Source of the DNA: Phytophthora quininea | Lineage: Eukaryota > Oomycota > Peronosporomycetes > Peronosporales > Peronosporaceae | Assembly (NCBI GenBank): GCA_011947345.1 | Contig: JAAVTG010000029.1 | Location: forward strand, 1-39,434 | Direction: 5' to 3' | Length of the DNA: 39,434 nt | Shown: positions 1 through 9,331 of the stretch, piece after piece | Numbering within the stretch: the stretch's first letter is position 1 | Layout: every line of letters starts with the position of its first letter | The notes under the pieces: model-generated | The model's input: only the letters and a program-made list of their open reading frames with translations | The model's database searches: none | Told to the model about the DNA's origin: nothing | Made by a program: the position numbers and the translations under genes

Positions 1-177
1 GAAGCTACGCTGATTTGCGTCGCCTTCAGCTACAATTTGGAGAGCCTGGAGAGGCTCAAGTTCAGTGGATGCACTCAAGATGTGGAATTGGAGGCGAGCA
101 GCACTACTTTTCGGGCTCATGGTGGCCAAACCCAACCCAGTGAACCAGCAGCAATTAATTCCACCGACCAAACCTGA
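1..177 (+). CDS. 3' end of an unidentified gene (partial)
   Basis: An open frame runs from the first base of the window to a TGA at 175-177, giving 58 residues that begin EATLICVAFSYNLESLERLK and end AAINSTDQT. It has no start inside the window, so if real it is the C-terminus of a gene that begins to the left. I recognise no domain. The composition (Ser, Thr and Glu rich, no repeats) is compatible with coding sequence. The gap to the next start on the same strand is about 70 bases, which fits the tight spacing here. A chance open frame of this length is possible. Confidence 0.3.
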   Translation, partial: EATLICVAFSYNLESLERLKFSGCTQDVELEASSTTFRAHGGQTQPSEPAAINSTDQT

Positions 178-250
178 GCTTTGAGCTTGACGAGCTGCCG
201 TTTCTTTTACCATTTCTACCAGAGCATCGTTTTCAAGTTGTGGGTACCGG

Positions 251-1368
251 ATGAAAACGTACGGCGCCAGAAGTTTTGTCCTTTGCTCGGTGTTCAGCGC
301 TCTAGCCCAAGCTTTCCTTCAGCCAACGATCTCTCTGCTCTCATTTTCACTTTTCGTTGTTGTCCAGCAAGATCAAGTCAACCAGCAAGCCATGCAAGAC
401 GACGGCCTTCATATCGGAGCCATCTTCATCATCTTCGCCGTGTCGGCTGCCGGCACCATGGTCCCCATTCTATCCTAGATCATTCCGCTTTGCCGAGCCA
501 ACTCCATCTTCATGGAGGCCATCAGCGCTTTCTCGTTCGGGGTCGTCATTGCTACGGGACTGATCCACATGGTCAACGAAGGCGTCAACAAACTGAGCAA
601 TGAAGCTCTTGGATCCATCGTGCAGAATTACGGAAGTCTCGGCTTGGCGTTCGTGCTGATAACGGTGGTGGTGATGCATCTCATCGAGTGTGAAAGTGCG
701 GTATTTTTCGGCAGTAAGGGTCGATGCTCCATGGCCATTCGCACGGTCATTCCCACGGTCACACTTCTAGCGAGGCTACCCCTCATCAACACGTCAACAC
801 GCCCAGCGAGAACTTTTCACCTTTACAAGCGGCCGAGAATACTTACCAAGTGGTCGTGTCGGACAACGGCACCCAAGACTCAAACATTCGACGCAAAATC
901 GCCACCATTATCTTCGAAGCTGGCGTAATATTCCACTCCATCGTCGTCGGTGTCGACCTCGGAGTTACTACTGGAAACGAGTTTAAGACTTTACTGACGG
1001 CGCTCTGCTTTCACCAATTTTTCGAAGGTGTCGCTGTGGGCAGTGCCGCTGTTGGTTCCATCAAGAGACGCAGTACGTTGTTCATGGTCAATATGGCGTT
1101 CGCAATCACGACTCCTGTGGGCCAAGTGATCGGTCTCTCCGTCCGGAATTCGTACTCGAGCACGTCAACCACTTCGCTGTGGGTTCAAGGAACGTTGGAC
1201 TGTGTTGCCGGCGGGATTTTGCTGTACACGGGACTCGTTGAACTATTGACGTACAACATGACCACCAACCAGCAGTTCTTATCTCGTAGCACGCCGCAAC
1301 GCTTCACGCTCTACTTTTGTTTGTGGATGGGCGCTGGGATGATGGCTCTCATCGGGAAATGGTCTTAG
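251..1368 (+). pseudogene. ZIP-family zinc/iron transporter, broken
   Basis: A ZIP metal-ion importer of the plasma membrane or endomembranes. The reading starts at the ATG at 251 with a hydrophobic signal-like N-terminus (MKTYGARSFVLCSVFSALAQ), followed by TM1 ending GTMVPILS. The frame then meets a TAG at 476-478 but continues with FGVVIATGLIHM, a typical ZIP TM2. A His-rich loop (HGHSHGHSHGH) marks the variable metal-binding loop. TM4 and TM5 carry the metal-site signatures HSIVVGVDLG and HQFFEGVAVGSA, and the C-terminus ends in a TM (FCLWMGAGMMALIGKWS). Between TM3 and the His loop the frame moves by one base at the GGG run 718-720. So there is one nonsense codon and one shift. Either base-calling error or recent decay could explain this; the family call is firm. 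Confidence 0.8.
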
Positions 1369-1431
1369 CTAGCAACAGCTGAGCCATCTGAGCAATAATA
1401 CAATTTATTTGTCTGCTCTATTTCTCGAGTA

Positions 1432-3658
1432 CTAGGACATGGTGCACTGCGGAACTCCGCCACAAAAGACAGAGCTGCACGATCGCTGCTGGTCGATGAT
1501 TGCAGCTGCAAATCTGTTGCCTGCTTGATGCATTGCAGTGGCTTTCTCTTCGATCCCCAATCCAACGCCACTACCGCAGCCGCTTGCTGCATCAGCGTCT
1601 TCCTGCTGTTCCTGCCAGTGTTCCTCATGCTCTGGCCGCTGATGCCCACTCCTCTGGTGGTGCCTATCACGTTTCTTTTTATCGCGTTTCTTCTTAGCAT
1701 GGTATCGTTTAAACGCCTTCGAGTCTCCGTAGTAATGGCAAAGTACCGAGTCAACTTTGTCTACCACGACGTGGGGTTGACTCATGTACGTCTGAGCTGG
1801 TATCGTCCCCTTTGGGTCGATTGGGCGGCCACTTCCTTCATCCTTCGGGTTAATTAGCGGGAGTTTTAAGTACCGACAGATCGGGTTGCAGCGATGTGAA
1901 CCGAGAAACCGCTCAAACCCTCGCAACGCCAAGTTTCCCTTACCAAATTCCTTACCGCGTCTTGTATGGATCTGAGGATCTGTATAGTGGTCGCCAACGC
2001 CTTGAATATCGACCACGAGGATCTCCTGCCCTGAAGCTTCGTACGTAAAGTGCGAAAACGTCTGTGGCGTGTTACGCTCTAGCTCGCTGACGTAGCCAAA
2101 ATTGTTGTTTGTGGTACTCCCCAGCAATGAAAGGCTCCACCCCACAAATCGTTCCACGCAACGTTAAATTCTCCACGTCCTCTTGGTCGCCACCATCAGC
2201 TCCAGTGGGAATCAGCTGAAGCACCCATGCCTCCAGAAACTCCACACGACGCGGAGGGTTGTAAGAATTGTATAACTTGGCGTACTTGGCAGCCACCGCC
2301 TGCATCTCGACGTCCTTGAAGTACGTGTCGGGGTTTTCGTTGGGATTTATGGCAATCTTTGCTACATAGCTTGTGCATTTGGACATGACACTGTCTTCGT
2401 CGACGGCATCCACTCTTACAGCTGGCGGCGGGACGCTTAGATCCTGTAGATGAAACACTTGTCGTAGCCCTCCCTTCGCAAACGGCTTCGTGTCAATCTT
2501 CACCTTGATCATGGATGATGTCCACTGCACGGAGAATGTGTTAGTCATTCCGTAATTTTTTAAAATAAATTCATTCCTGTACCTTGCGGTGTTCTGAATC
2601 AAACACGTGCTTGATCGCATCGCGTTCCCGTAAAAGTGAAAAATCTGGCGGTTCACGGTACACAATCGGAAGCTCCAACGACAGTAGATCTGATGTCTTG
2701 GCAATCGCTACAGTCAACGACAGAGACAATAAATATTAGAGTCCCCTTGCTAGTAAAAAGAAAGGAATGATACGCTGAGGCCTACTCTGATCAGCTTCGC
2801 TTAATTCGTCCACCAACTGCACCCGTCGGTCCTTATATTCGGTCACGGTAATAAATCCTTCCTGATACAGTTTCTGCAGATTCCGGAGCTTTTCCAGGTT
2901 CTGGCCATCGCTTTCGACAGAATAGTTGGACGTCGAACCCGGGGTAAACCCCATTCCTACAGACTGCGGCCACGATCCGTCATAGAAATCTTCCTGTTGA
3001 TTATCACCATCCACAGGCCCTTCCTCAAGTTCTTCATTGAGATCTTCCAGCGTCCTTTCCACTGTAAATTCTTCCTCAGCTTTGTGTTCCTCCTGATTAT
3101 CTCTGGGCAGGTCTACAGATCCATCGGCTCTATGCAATGAGGCTTCTCTTCGATAAAAAGACGGCGGCGCTCGAGAACTTTTAGTAAAATTCTCGGAACA
3201 TGTGCGTCTCCTGCTGTCCAGCGGCGGCTCTGGTTCACAGTCGTCCTGATTGTCGAGGCTAGCTTCGTTTAGCCCGTTGGTTTTTTCCTTCTTAACCACC
3301 CATTATCAATTGGGTTTTTCACTTGCCCACCTCGCAGAACGATGTCTGAGCTATGGAATCTCCTTCTGATAGGGACCACATCTTCATCTTCGCGGCCTTG
3401 TTCCAGTAGTAGTTGTCCTGGATATCTCCAATTATAAAACTGGGGTTTTCCTGCCACCCATAGTGGGGTTTTATTACCTGTCGGGCGTTTGGGGTTTTCA
3501 CCAGTAGAACTTGAATTCGACGAGACAGACCGCGAAGTGGACGACGGAGACAGCGACGGAGCTCGCGGAGGCGCCGGTCGGGGCGACGAGATGGACGAGC
3601 GGTCCACCGCAAGTAGCTGCTGTATCTTGGCGTCCTCCCGGATGGCCGGCAGCGCCAT
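1432..3658 (-). CDS. Alpha-kinase (eEF2K/MHCK family) with introns and a frame break
   Basis: Atypical alpha-kinase domain, a Ser/Thr kinase with a C-terminal zinc site. Reading leftward, a Ser/Pro-rich N-terminus (ATG at 3658) precedes a SHOCT-like segment (LRNLQKLYQEGFITVTEYKD). An intron at 2785-2708 and another at 2582-2525 (gtacagg...gtgcag) join in frame. The kinase begins PFAKGGLRQVFHL, with YVAKIA (the expected ATP lysine) and VEPFIAGEYHK. The frame then shifts at about 2105-2115, inside the K-Y-N-N-N motif, and resumes TPQTFSHFTYEASG, DIQGVGDHYTDPQIHT (catalytic Asp) and SHRCNPICRYLKL (zinc Cys/His). A basic tail (KKKRDKKKRDRHH) follows. The link between the N-terminal segment and the SHOCT part near 3290-3330 also changes frame and may hide a very short intron. 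The break at the nucleotide site would inactivate the protein unless it is a sequencing error. Confidence 0.8.
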
Positions 3659-3989
3659 GGACCCTGTGCGGCTTCTCGAGAATATGGCCCTTCTTCGCTA
3701 AAAATTTAGGAATCAGGTTATACTTTGTCAGTGTTTCGGATTTGTGACGGGGCACAAAATATAATAAAAGTATTCATACGTAAAAGCACGACTTTTTATT
3801 AAATCGTTTCTAAGCACATATATAGTCGGAACTGCAAGTCTGTTGCGAATGGTTTGCTTCATACTGCGTCGAAAAAATCTTTGCCTTCGTTATATAGAGC
3901 GAACGGGGCTACCACGCTTCTCAGGACGGATTTCCTGCAGTATGGTAGTTATCCTAGCGTCAAATCACATTTCGTGTAGACCAGTGTGG
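3659..3989. other. Intergenic stretch, nothing recognised
   Basis: The upstream region of the alpha-kinase gene. It is moderately AT-rich (ataaaagtattcatacg near 3762-3780). I see no open frame, tRNA or repeat I can support. Confidence 0.4.
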
Positions 3990-4540
3990 CATTCGAGACA
4001 CTGATGCTCTCATTGTGGACCTGTTCAGCCAGCGAAACACGTTGCAGACGATCTTTGTGGCGGTGTTGCAACCAGCACGGAATGAATTAGCAAACAACCA
4101 GCGATATATCGTGTGCACTACAAGCCCAGCGAAGGGCCTCCATGTCGAATACAGCAATGTTTTTGCCATCTACTCTAACACGCAGAATTGCAGGCAACAA
4201 GATCTTAGAAACGCATCCGCTCTTCATTTCAACACCAGGCAGTGGCTTATCAGGAACGAGCACTCGTGAAAACGGGGTTTCGTGGTGAAAACACTAAAAT
4301 TTTCCATCCCCAAGCAAAAGCGACACTACAGTACTTTTCCCTGCTCCTGAGGAGCCCATCACAACAACGCAGTGAGAAGAAACATCAAGATCAACTACAA
4401 CCCTGTGTCAACTTGCTCAAACAAACTCTCCATATCGATTGCCGCAGCAAATCGCTCGGTCTCGTTGTCCAACTCGTTACGAGTCCTCAGCGTTCTCGTG
4501 CTCCAAAGCAAATTCGAGAATGAGCAAAGCTGCTCTAAAT
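3990..4540 (-). pseudogene. Remnant of an ABC transporter nucleotide-binding domain
   Basis: On the minus strand one frame reads VVVDLDVSSHCVVMGSSGAG followed by KSTVVSLLLG. This has a perfect Walker A (GSSGAGKST, about 4330-4359) in the setting usual for exporter-type ABC ATPases. Downstream comes VRVDGKNIAVFDMEALR, which matches the conserved 'IDGxDIxxxxxxxLR' stretch before the Q-loop. Stops interrupt it (a TAG just after the Walker A strand, a TAA after SLVVC), and I see no signature motif or Walker B in frame. Upstream, a different frame (FSNLLWSTRTL, ETERFAAAIDMESLFEQVDTG) resembles the linker before an NBD. I infer an old, decayed ABCB/ABCC-like fragment; the family is inferred from short motifs only. 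Confidence 0.55.
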
Positions 4541-4626
4541 GGCGTATATTACGTGAAGAAAAGTCTTCGTAAAATGCACATACCATTAGCACCAAACGGC
4601 AATACAACACAGACGTTGAAAGCTCA

Positions 4627-5847
4627 CTAGAAATAGTCGCTGTCTCGAGCCTTCTCACGAGCAATATCATCCGCTACCTCGTTCCAATGCGACTCCCAGT
4701 CGCGACCACCAGTGTGCGCCGTCACATGGCGCCAAAGCACGCGCCGGTCACCTTGGGCACTGACCAATTGCTGCAGAACATCGCGGTTCTTCATCTGTGT
4801 GCCTTTCACGGTCTCCCACCCGTTGTTCCGCCACTTGTAGATCCAATTCGTCATCGAGTCAATCAATACCTGGCTGTCCGTGTAGATGTACAGCACTTCC
4901 TCTTCGTACGGATCTTCCCTGTTAGCGCGTCTTATAGCAGCTAACGCCGCCAAGTATTCTGCTCGATTGTTCGTCGCCCAAGGTCCTCTCACCACCTTGG
5001 AAGCATCCCAATCTCTGTTGTGTGGGAAAATACATGCGTAGGCAGCGGCGCAATCTCTTTGTCCGTTCCGCAAGGCACTTCCGTCACAAAATGCCACCAT
5101 CGTATTTGGGTGCTTTGGGTCTGGGAAATCTGCGTCACTGCCGCCGTCTGCATCGTACGCGAACCAACTCCTGGCGCCGTCTGTGTATTCATGACACTCG
5201 CCAACTTTCAAGTTGAAATACCTCAGAAAATCCTCTGCCTCTCCAAAAGTAGGAAACTTCTTCCACTTGGCGAACGAGTAATTTTTAGTGTGAGCAATGG
5301 CATCGTCCCAGTCGGTAAAGACCCTTTGCAGTGGCCTATAGCTACAGCGTAGTACCAGTTCGGGTCGTAATCTTCTTCCTCTTCCTCCTCTTCGTTCTCG
5401 TAATATATCCGGTTATTTTCGATATATTCCTGGGCTGCCTCGTAAGTGAGGAATTTCTTCATGCGGAAGTTCGGGAACTGGTAAACTTCGTCTTGCGCCT
5501 CTTGGTGGTTCATGTAGATGCCAGTGTTCCTCCCCACCGCAACGGCGTAGTACCAGGTCTCTTCTTCATCTTCCGTGTCTTCGGTGGAGCTGCTGCAATT
5601 TATACCATAGCTAGTCCCTCGCGTCGTTGACATCCGTGAACTTCCTCATGCGGAAGCCGGAATAGCCGTGGACTTGAGGCAGCGCGTCGTCGACATTGTT
5701 GTAGATGCCTGTGCAGCGACCCACAGCCACGGCGTAGTACCAGGTGGGGCCATATCCTGAGTTGCTGCTGCTGGAGGAGTCGTAGTAGTAACCCATGGCC
5801 TTAGGTACCCCATCAAAATGTGGAATGACATCCAACCTTTTTCTCAA
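4627..5847 (-). pseudogene. RNase H1 with viroplasmin domains, two frame breaks
   Basis: A cellular ribonuclease H1, which cuts the RNA strand of RNA-DNA hybrids. Reading leftward: a first viroplasmin (hybrid-binding) domain (TWYYAVAVGRCTGIYNN), a second (TWYYAVAVGRNTGIYMN), an acidic linker, a third (NWYYAVAIGHCKG), then the RNase H fold. The catalytic acidic residues are visible in order: FCDGSA, NRAEY, YTDSQ, NEVADD. The frame shifts near the GGG run at about 5615-5620 and again at CCC 5322-5324; the paralog at 8307 is intact there and reads CTGIFTDWDDA. Only those two changes break an otherwise well conserved gene, so base-calling error is a serious alternative. It has one more viroplasmin domain than I see in the 8307 paralog, and lies opposite to it across the pirin gene. 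Confidence 0.75.
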
Positions 5848-5877
5848 ATAATTACGAAAATAAAAAAGCTAATACAG

Positions 5878-6871
5878 CTAGTTGTCGATTCCTTCGCCAA
5901 GAGCAGCCTGCAATGCCTTTCGAGAGGCAAGTTCGCTCCACTTGACTGCCCAGTGCATCGACTCCATTGATCTCAAATATCCCCACACCAATTTGCGCGG
6001 TTTCTTCTGGACAACTATCTCGGTGAGCATACGCTTTGCACCGGCGTCAGCAAATCCAGACCCCGTGGCAGCAAAATCCTGCAGAGCAGTCACCAAAGCG
6101 TAGTCTGCCAAGAGAACGCGTATAGTGAGCTTGCACTCTGGGTCTTCTTGCTCCATGCGCGCTACTACATCCATCACAGCGGCCAGACGAGCACAACGCC
6201 CTGTCAGCAAGAAGCTCTCAATCTTGTGAGCCACACTCCAGTCTGGATGATCAGGGTACTCGCATGCATAGCCGAGATTCTTCTCGCCCTCTTTAACCCC
6301 AGCGACGACCACGCAGACTTCGTTCGGCACAGCAGGGAAATCCTGGTCCGCCTTGCGTCTACGTCGTGGGGAGGTGCTTCATCGACTTCATTTCCAAGTT
6401 CTTCACGACCGCGCTTGTAGGTAGGAGGAGGAGGAGCCCCATCTTCATCCGCTTCGGAGGAACTCGAAGCCGTCTGGGTCGTCGTGTCTGAAGAAGTGTC
6501 GTCAACAACCTTAACGAAGGCCTGCGCCCCAGCGTCCTGCCACTGGTGGCGACGCAAGAAATCTTTAGCCTCTTTGTAGCTGTCAAACTTCTTCAGGCTG
6601 TTGCCTGAGTACTTGAACGTTTGGTTTCGAGCGTCCTGGACGTCCTTGTAGACCCCAACCTTCCGCCCGACAGCCACAGCGTACGTAGGTCCATTCCATA
6701 TCTCAGTGCTTTGCTTCGTGCACCGCGAGGCTTGCAGACATGCTTCGGCCTCGTTCATTGTAGAGAACCGAAGGATCTTGCCATGTGCGAACCCCGGGCC
6801 GATTGTTTGGCCTCGCTCAGCGACGTGAATACGGCGACGGTGCGGCCCACAGGCACCGCGTAGTAACGCAT
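5878..6871 (-). pseudogene. Degenerate viroplasmin/RNase H-like protein
   Basis: A third relative of the RNase H1 genes. The start ATG at 6871 gives MRYYAVPVGRTVAVFTS, a viroplasmin domain. After a shift at CCCC 6792-6795 the frame continues into a second such domain (TYAVAVGRKVGVYKDVQDAR). A Ser/Asp-rich linker follows, then after a shift at GGGG 6368-6371 an RNase H-shaped region. There the equivalents of the catalytic motifs are lost: FCDGSA is replaced by VVVAGVKEG and the TDSQ motif by LLADYA. The length and secondary pattern still follow the paralogs (VAHKIESFL..CARLAAVMDVV). I infer a copy that has lost nuclease activity and may keep nucleic-acid binding, or is decaying. Both frame shifts are in homopolymers. 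Confidence 0.6.
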
Positions 6872-7323
6872 CGGACCTTGTCAGCACTTGGAAAATTCGC
6901 AACTGGGTAGGGAAAACGGAAACCGAGCCTGGCTGGGAAAGGTGTCGTCGTCGCCTTCAACACCCAACGTACTAAACTTTGTGCCTCGCAATCATCCCCA
7001 AACGAGCCAATCACAGCGTCGTCGCCAACCACGTCGCTAGTTGCTTACAAATTCCAAGACTAATTGAACGCACCAAATGTATGGAGCGATTCCAACGGTC
7101 TCACTCTGGAATCGGCCACGTCCCCTCAGGTTAGTTGCTGCACCACCGCAAATGCATCTCCTGGGGCTGCTTCTCCTCTCTACTCTGCAGTCAGATCCTC
7201 TCCACTCCTATCACGGAAGTGGAGCTCTCCACCGAGTGCGTGGCTAACGAAGGCGCCTGTGTATCCCAGAGCCAGAGTCAAGTCGAGTCTCCTCCGTCCT
7301 CGTTCGCCTCCACCTCCAGCAAC

Positions 7324-8205
7324 ATGTTCACCAGTCGTCGCATCGCCCTCAAGTTCATCGCAAGAGAGCAAGGAGAGGGTGTCGGCGCCACTGTACGGCG
7401 CTCTTTGGGCTCCCAGCAGCTCCGCAATCTCGACCCGTTCCTCATGTTGGACGAGTTCAACGTCGGCTTACCTGGAGGCTTTCCAGACCATCCTCATCGA
7501 GGTTTTGAGACGGTCACGTACGTCCTACCGACGTCTAAAGGGATCATGCAACATGAAGACTTTATGGGCAACAAAGGAGAGTTAGGAGCTGGAGATCTCC
7601 AGTGGATGACGCCTGGCAAGGGAATCATGCACGCCGAGATGCCAAAAAGCAGCGAGCCATCGCACGGTCTGCAGCTGTGGATCAATCTGCCAAAGGACAA
7701 GAAGATCATGGAGCCACGATACCAAGAAGTGGGTCGAGACACGGTGCCTCATGTCTGGGACGACGATAAGAAGGTGGAGGCCATTGTCTTTGCTGGAGAA
7801 GTGTTCGGACAGAAGGGGCCCATTGAGACGGAAGCTCCGGTCACGTACATCCACTTCTTGATGAAGAAAGGGGCCGAGCTCGAGTACAAAATCCCGAGCG
7901 GCCACAATGCGTTCGTGTATACACTCAGTGGCTCTGGCAAATGTGCCGGGGAGGAAGTTAAAGCTCATCATGCTATTGTGCTGGAGAAAGAGGGAGACGG
8001 CGTGCACTTGACCACAGACGATGAGGAAGGTCTGTCGTTTATCGCCATCTCCGGCCTGCCACTGAATGAACCGGTGGTGCAGTACGGACCGTTTGTCATG
8101 ACCTCTGAAGCGGAGATCCACCAGACGATCCGAGACTACCAGGGAGGCAAGAACGGCTTCGAGAACGCCCCTACTTGGGCCTCGGACATCGGCAAGCGTC
8201 GCTAA
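7324..8205 (+). CDS. Pirin-like cupin protein
   Basis: Pirin is an iron-binding bicupin found in the nucleus and cytosol; members act as transcription cofactors or quercetin dioxygenases. The reading gives 293 residues, the usual family length, beginning MFTSRRIALKFIAREQGEG. The metal ligands are visible: His56 and His58 in DHPHRGFETVTY, then His103 and Glu105 in GIMHAEMP. Both cupin halves are present (GLQLWINLP, IPSGHNAFVYTLSGSG). The frame is open further upstream to 7135, but that part is low-complexity and unlike pirins, so I start at 7324. The gene is intact, with no intron. RNase H1 follows about 100 bases downstream on the same strand. Confidence 0.93.
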   Translation: MFTSRRIALKFIAREQGEGVGATVRRSLGSQQLRNLDPFLMLDEFNVGLPGGFPDHPHRGFETVTYVLPTSKGIMQHEDFMGNKGELGAGDLQWMTPGKGIMHAEMPKSSEPSHGLQLWINLPKDKKIMEPRYQEVGRDTVPHVWDDDKKVEAIVFAGEVFGQKGPIETEAPVTYIHFLMKKGAELEYKIPSGHNAFVYTLSGSGKCAGEEVKAHHAIVLEKEGDGVHLTTDDEEGLSFIAISGLPLNEPVVQYGPFVMTSEAEIHQTIRDYQGGKNGFENAPTWASDIGKRR

Positions 8206-8270
8206 AACTGAGTACTAACGGTAGTCACATCAATCGCGAGGTATCCATCTGCTTTGTCCCCCCTCGTGTA

Positions 8271-8290
8271 TCATTTGTCAAACAGGTCCT
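8271..8290 (+). promoter_or_regulatory. Initiator-like element of the RNase H1 gene
   Basis: TCATTTGTCAAACAGG lies about 36 bases before the ATG at 8307 and resembles the oomycete initiator (TCATTYY followed by a CA-rich flank). The spacing suits a short 5' leader. This is a motif match only. Confidence 0.4.
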
Positions 8291-8306
8291 GGGACGCTTC
8301 CCCATC

Positions 8307-9161
8307 ATGAGCTGGCCAGCGAACTCGAGCGAAGACTGTACGTGGCCCCGTACCGTTTCCTACGACGAAGACGACGCTGAGAAGGGTGACCAAGAGATGG
8401 AAGACGTCGACTCGTGTTGGTTCTACGCCGTGGCGGTCGGACGCTGCACCGGCATCTTTACAGACTGGGACGACGCCATGATGCACACAAGAGGCTTCTC
8501 ATACGCCAAGTTCAAGAAGTTCCCGACGTTCGACGAGGCTCGGTCGTTCCTGAACGAATTCGACTTGGACGTCGGTCGTGGTCATTCGTTCACGGACGGA
8601 TCGCAGAGATGGTTCGCCTACGACGTTCAAGGAGGAGACGACGACGAATTCCCAGACCCCAAACATCCAGGCACGCTGGTGGCTTTCTGTGACGGCAGTG
8701 CGTTGCGGAACGGCCGACGAGACTGCGAGGCGGCGTTCGCCTGCATCTTCCCGCACAATCGTGACTGGGACGTCGTGGATGTGGTTGAAGGACCGTGGGC
8801 GACCAGTAACCGAGCCGAGTATCTGGCAGCTCTAGCTGCGTTGGAACGAGCCAACAATGAAGACTCTTCCTTGACCAAGATGCTGTACATCTTCTCAGAC
8901 AGCAAACTCTTGGTTGAGTCGATGAGTCAGTGGATCTTCAAGTGGAAGCACAACGGCTGGCAGACCATCACGGGCTCGTCAGTCCGCAACCAAGACATCT
9001 TGGAGAAGCTGCTAGCTGCGCAGGGTAATCGCCGCGTTGTGTGGCGCAAGGTCAAGGGCCACTCAGGAAATGCCAGTTGGGAGTCGCATTGGAACGAAGT
9101 CGCAGACGAATCGGCGCGGGCAGCAGCTCGAAGCATTTCCAACGACGATGACGATGACTAG
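8307..9161 (+). CDS. Ribonuclease H1 with viroplasmin domain
   Basis: This 284-residue protein has one N-terminal viroplasmin domain (CWFYAVAVGRCTGIFTDWDD), which binds RNA-DNA hybrids, an acidic spacer, and a complete RNase H domain. The four catalytic acids are present: Asp129 (FCDGSA), Glu171 (NRAEY), Asp198 (FSDSK) and Asp267 (NEVADES). A conserved KGHSGNASWESHWNEVAD segment supplies the active-site loop. I chose the ATG at 8307 because it follows an initiator-like site; the open frame extends upstream to 8175 into the pirin 3' end without domain content. The tail is poly-Asp. Its role is removal of R-loops or replication primers in the nucleus or mitochondria; no clear transit peptide is visible. 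It is closely related to the broken copy at 4627-5847. Confidence 0.92.
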   Translation: MSWPANSSEDCTWPRTVSYDEDDAEKGDQEMEDVDSCWFYAVAVGRCTGIFTDWDDAMMHTRGFSYAKFKKFPTFDEARSFLNEFDLDVGRGHSFTDGSQRWFAYDVQGGDDDEFPDPKHPGTLVAFCDGSALRNGRRDCEAAFACIFPHNRDWDVVDVVEGPWATSNRAEYLAALAALERANNEDSSLTKMLYIFSDSKLLVESMSQWIFKWKHNGWQTITGSSVRNQDILEKLLAAQGNRRVVWRKVKGHSGNASWESHWNEVADESARAAARSISNDDDDD

Positions 9162-9240
9162 GCTGTTTCCCCATATACATGTCGTCGGAGTTCCTGCAAC
9201 TCGATCGCAGACACTATTTCAAGTCGTGGATATTTATAAG
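9129..9240 (+). repeat. Direct repeat, copy A (3' end of RNase H1 gene)
   Basis: The last codons and 3' flank of the RNase H1 gene (starting cgaagcatttccaacgacga) recur at 11797-11911. The copies also share a stretch containing ctcgatcgcaga and aagtcgtgga. The two copies flank the LRR gene. Confidence 0.75.
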
Positions 9241-9331
9241 ACATGGGTGTTAATCTCCTTCGACAGCAATAGCCATAACTCTTACCAGCGCGCTGGCCAT
9301 CGCCACACGGTAATTCGACCACGCGACCACG

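Noticed and set aside
5882..6420. Plus-strand frames in the RNase H region
   Set aside because: They are antisense to viroplasmin/RNase H coding sequence and show no motif of their own.
7135..7323. N-terminal extension of pirin
   Set aside because: The 63 extra residues are low-complexity, and the ATG at 7324 gives the standard pirin start and length.
7064..7585. A 173-residue plus-strand open frame overlapping the pirin gene
   Set aside because: It overlaps the well-supported pirin frame, is very rich in Ser, Pro and Arg, and has no domain; a shadow frame.
7582..8121. A 179-residue minus-strand open frame
   Set aside because: It is antisense to pirin and has no recognisable content.
8175..8306. 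N-terminal extension of RNase H1
   Set aside because: It overlaps the pirin 3' end and contains no domain; the ATG at 8307 follows an initiator-like site.
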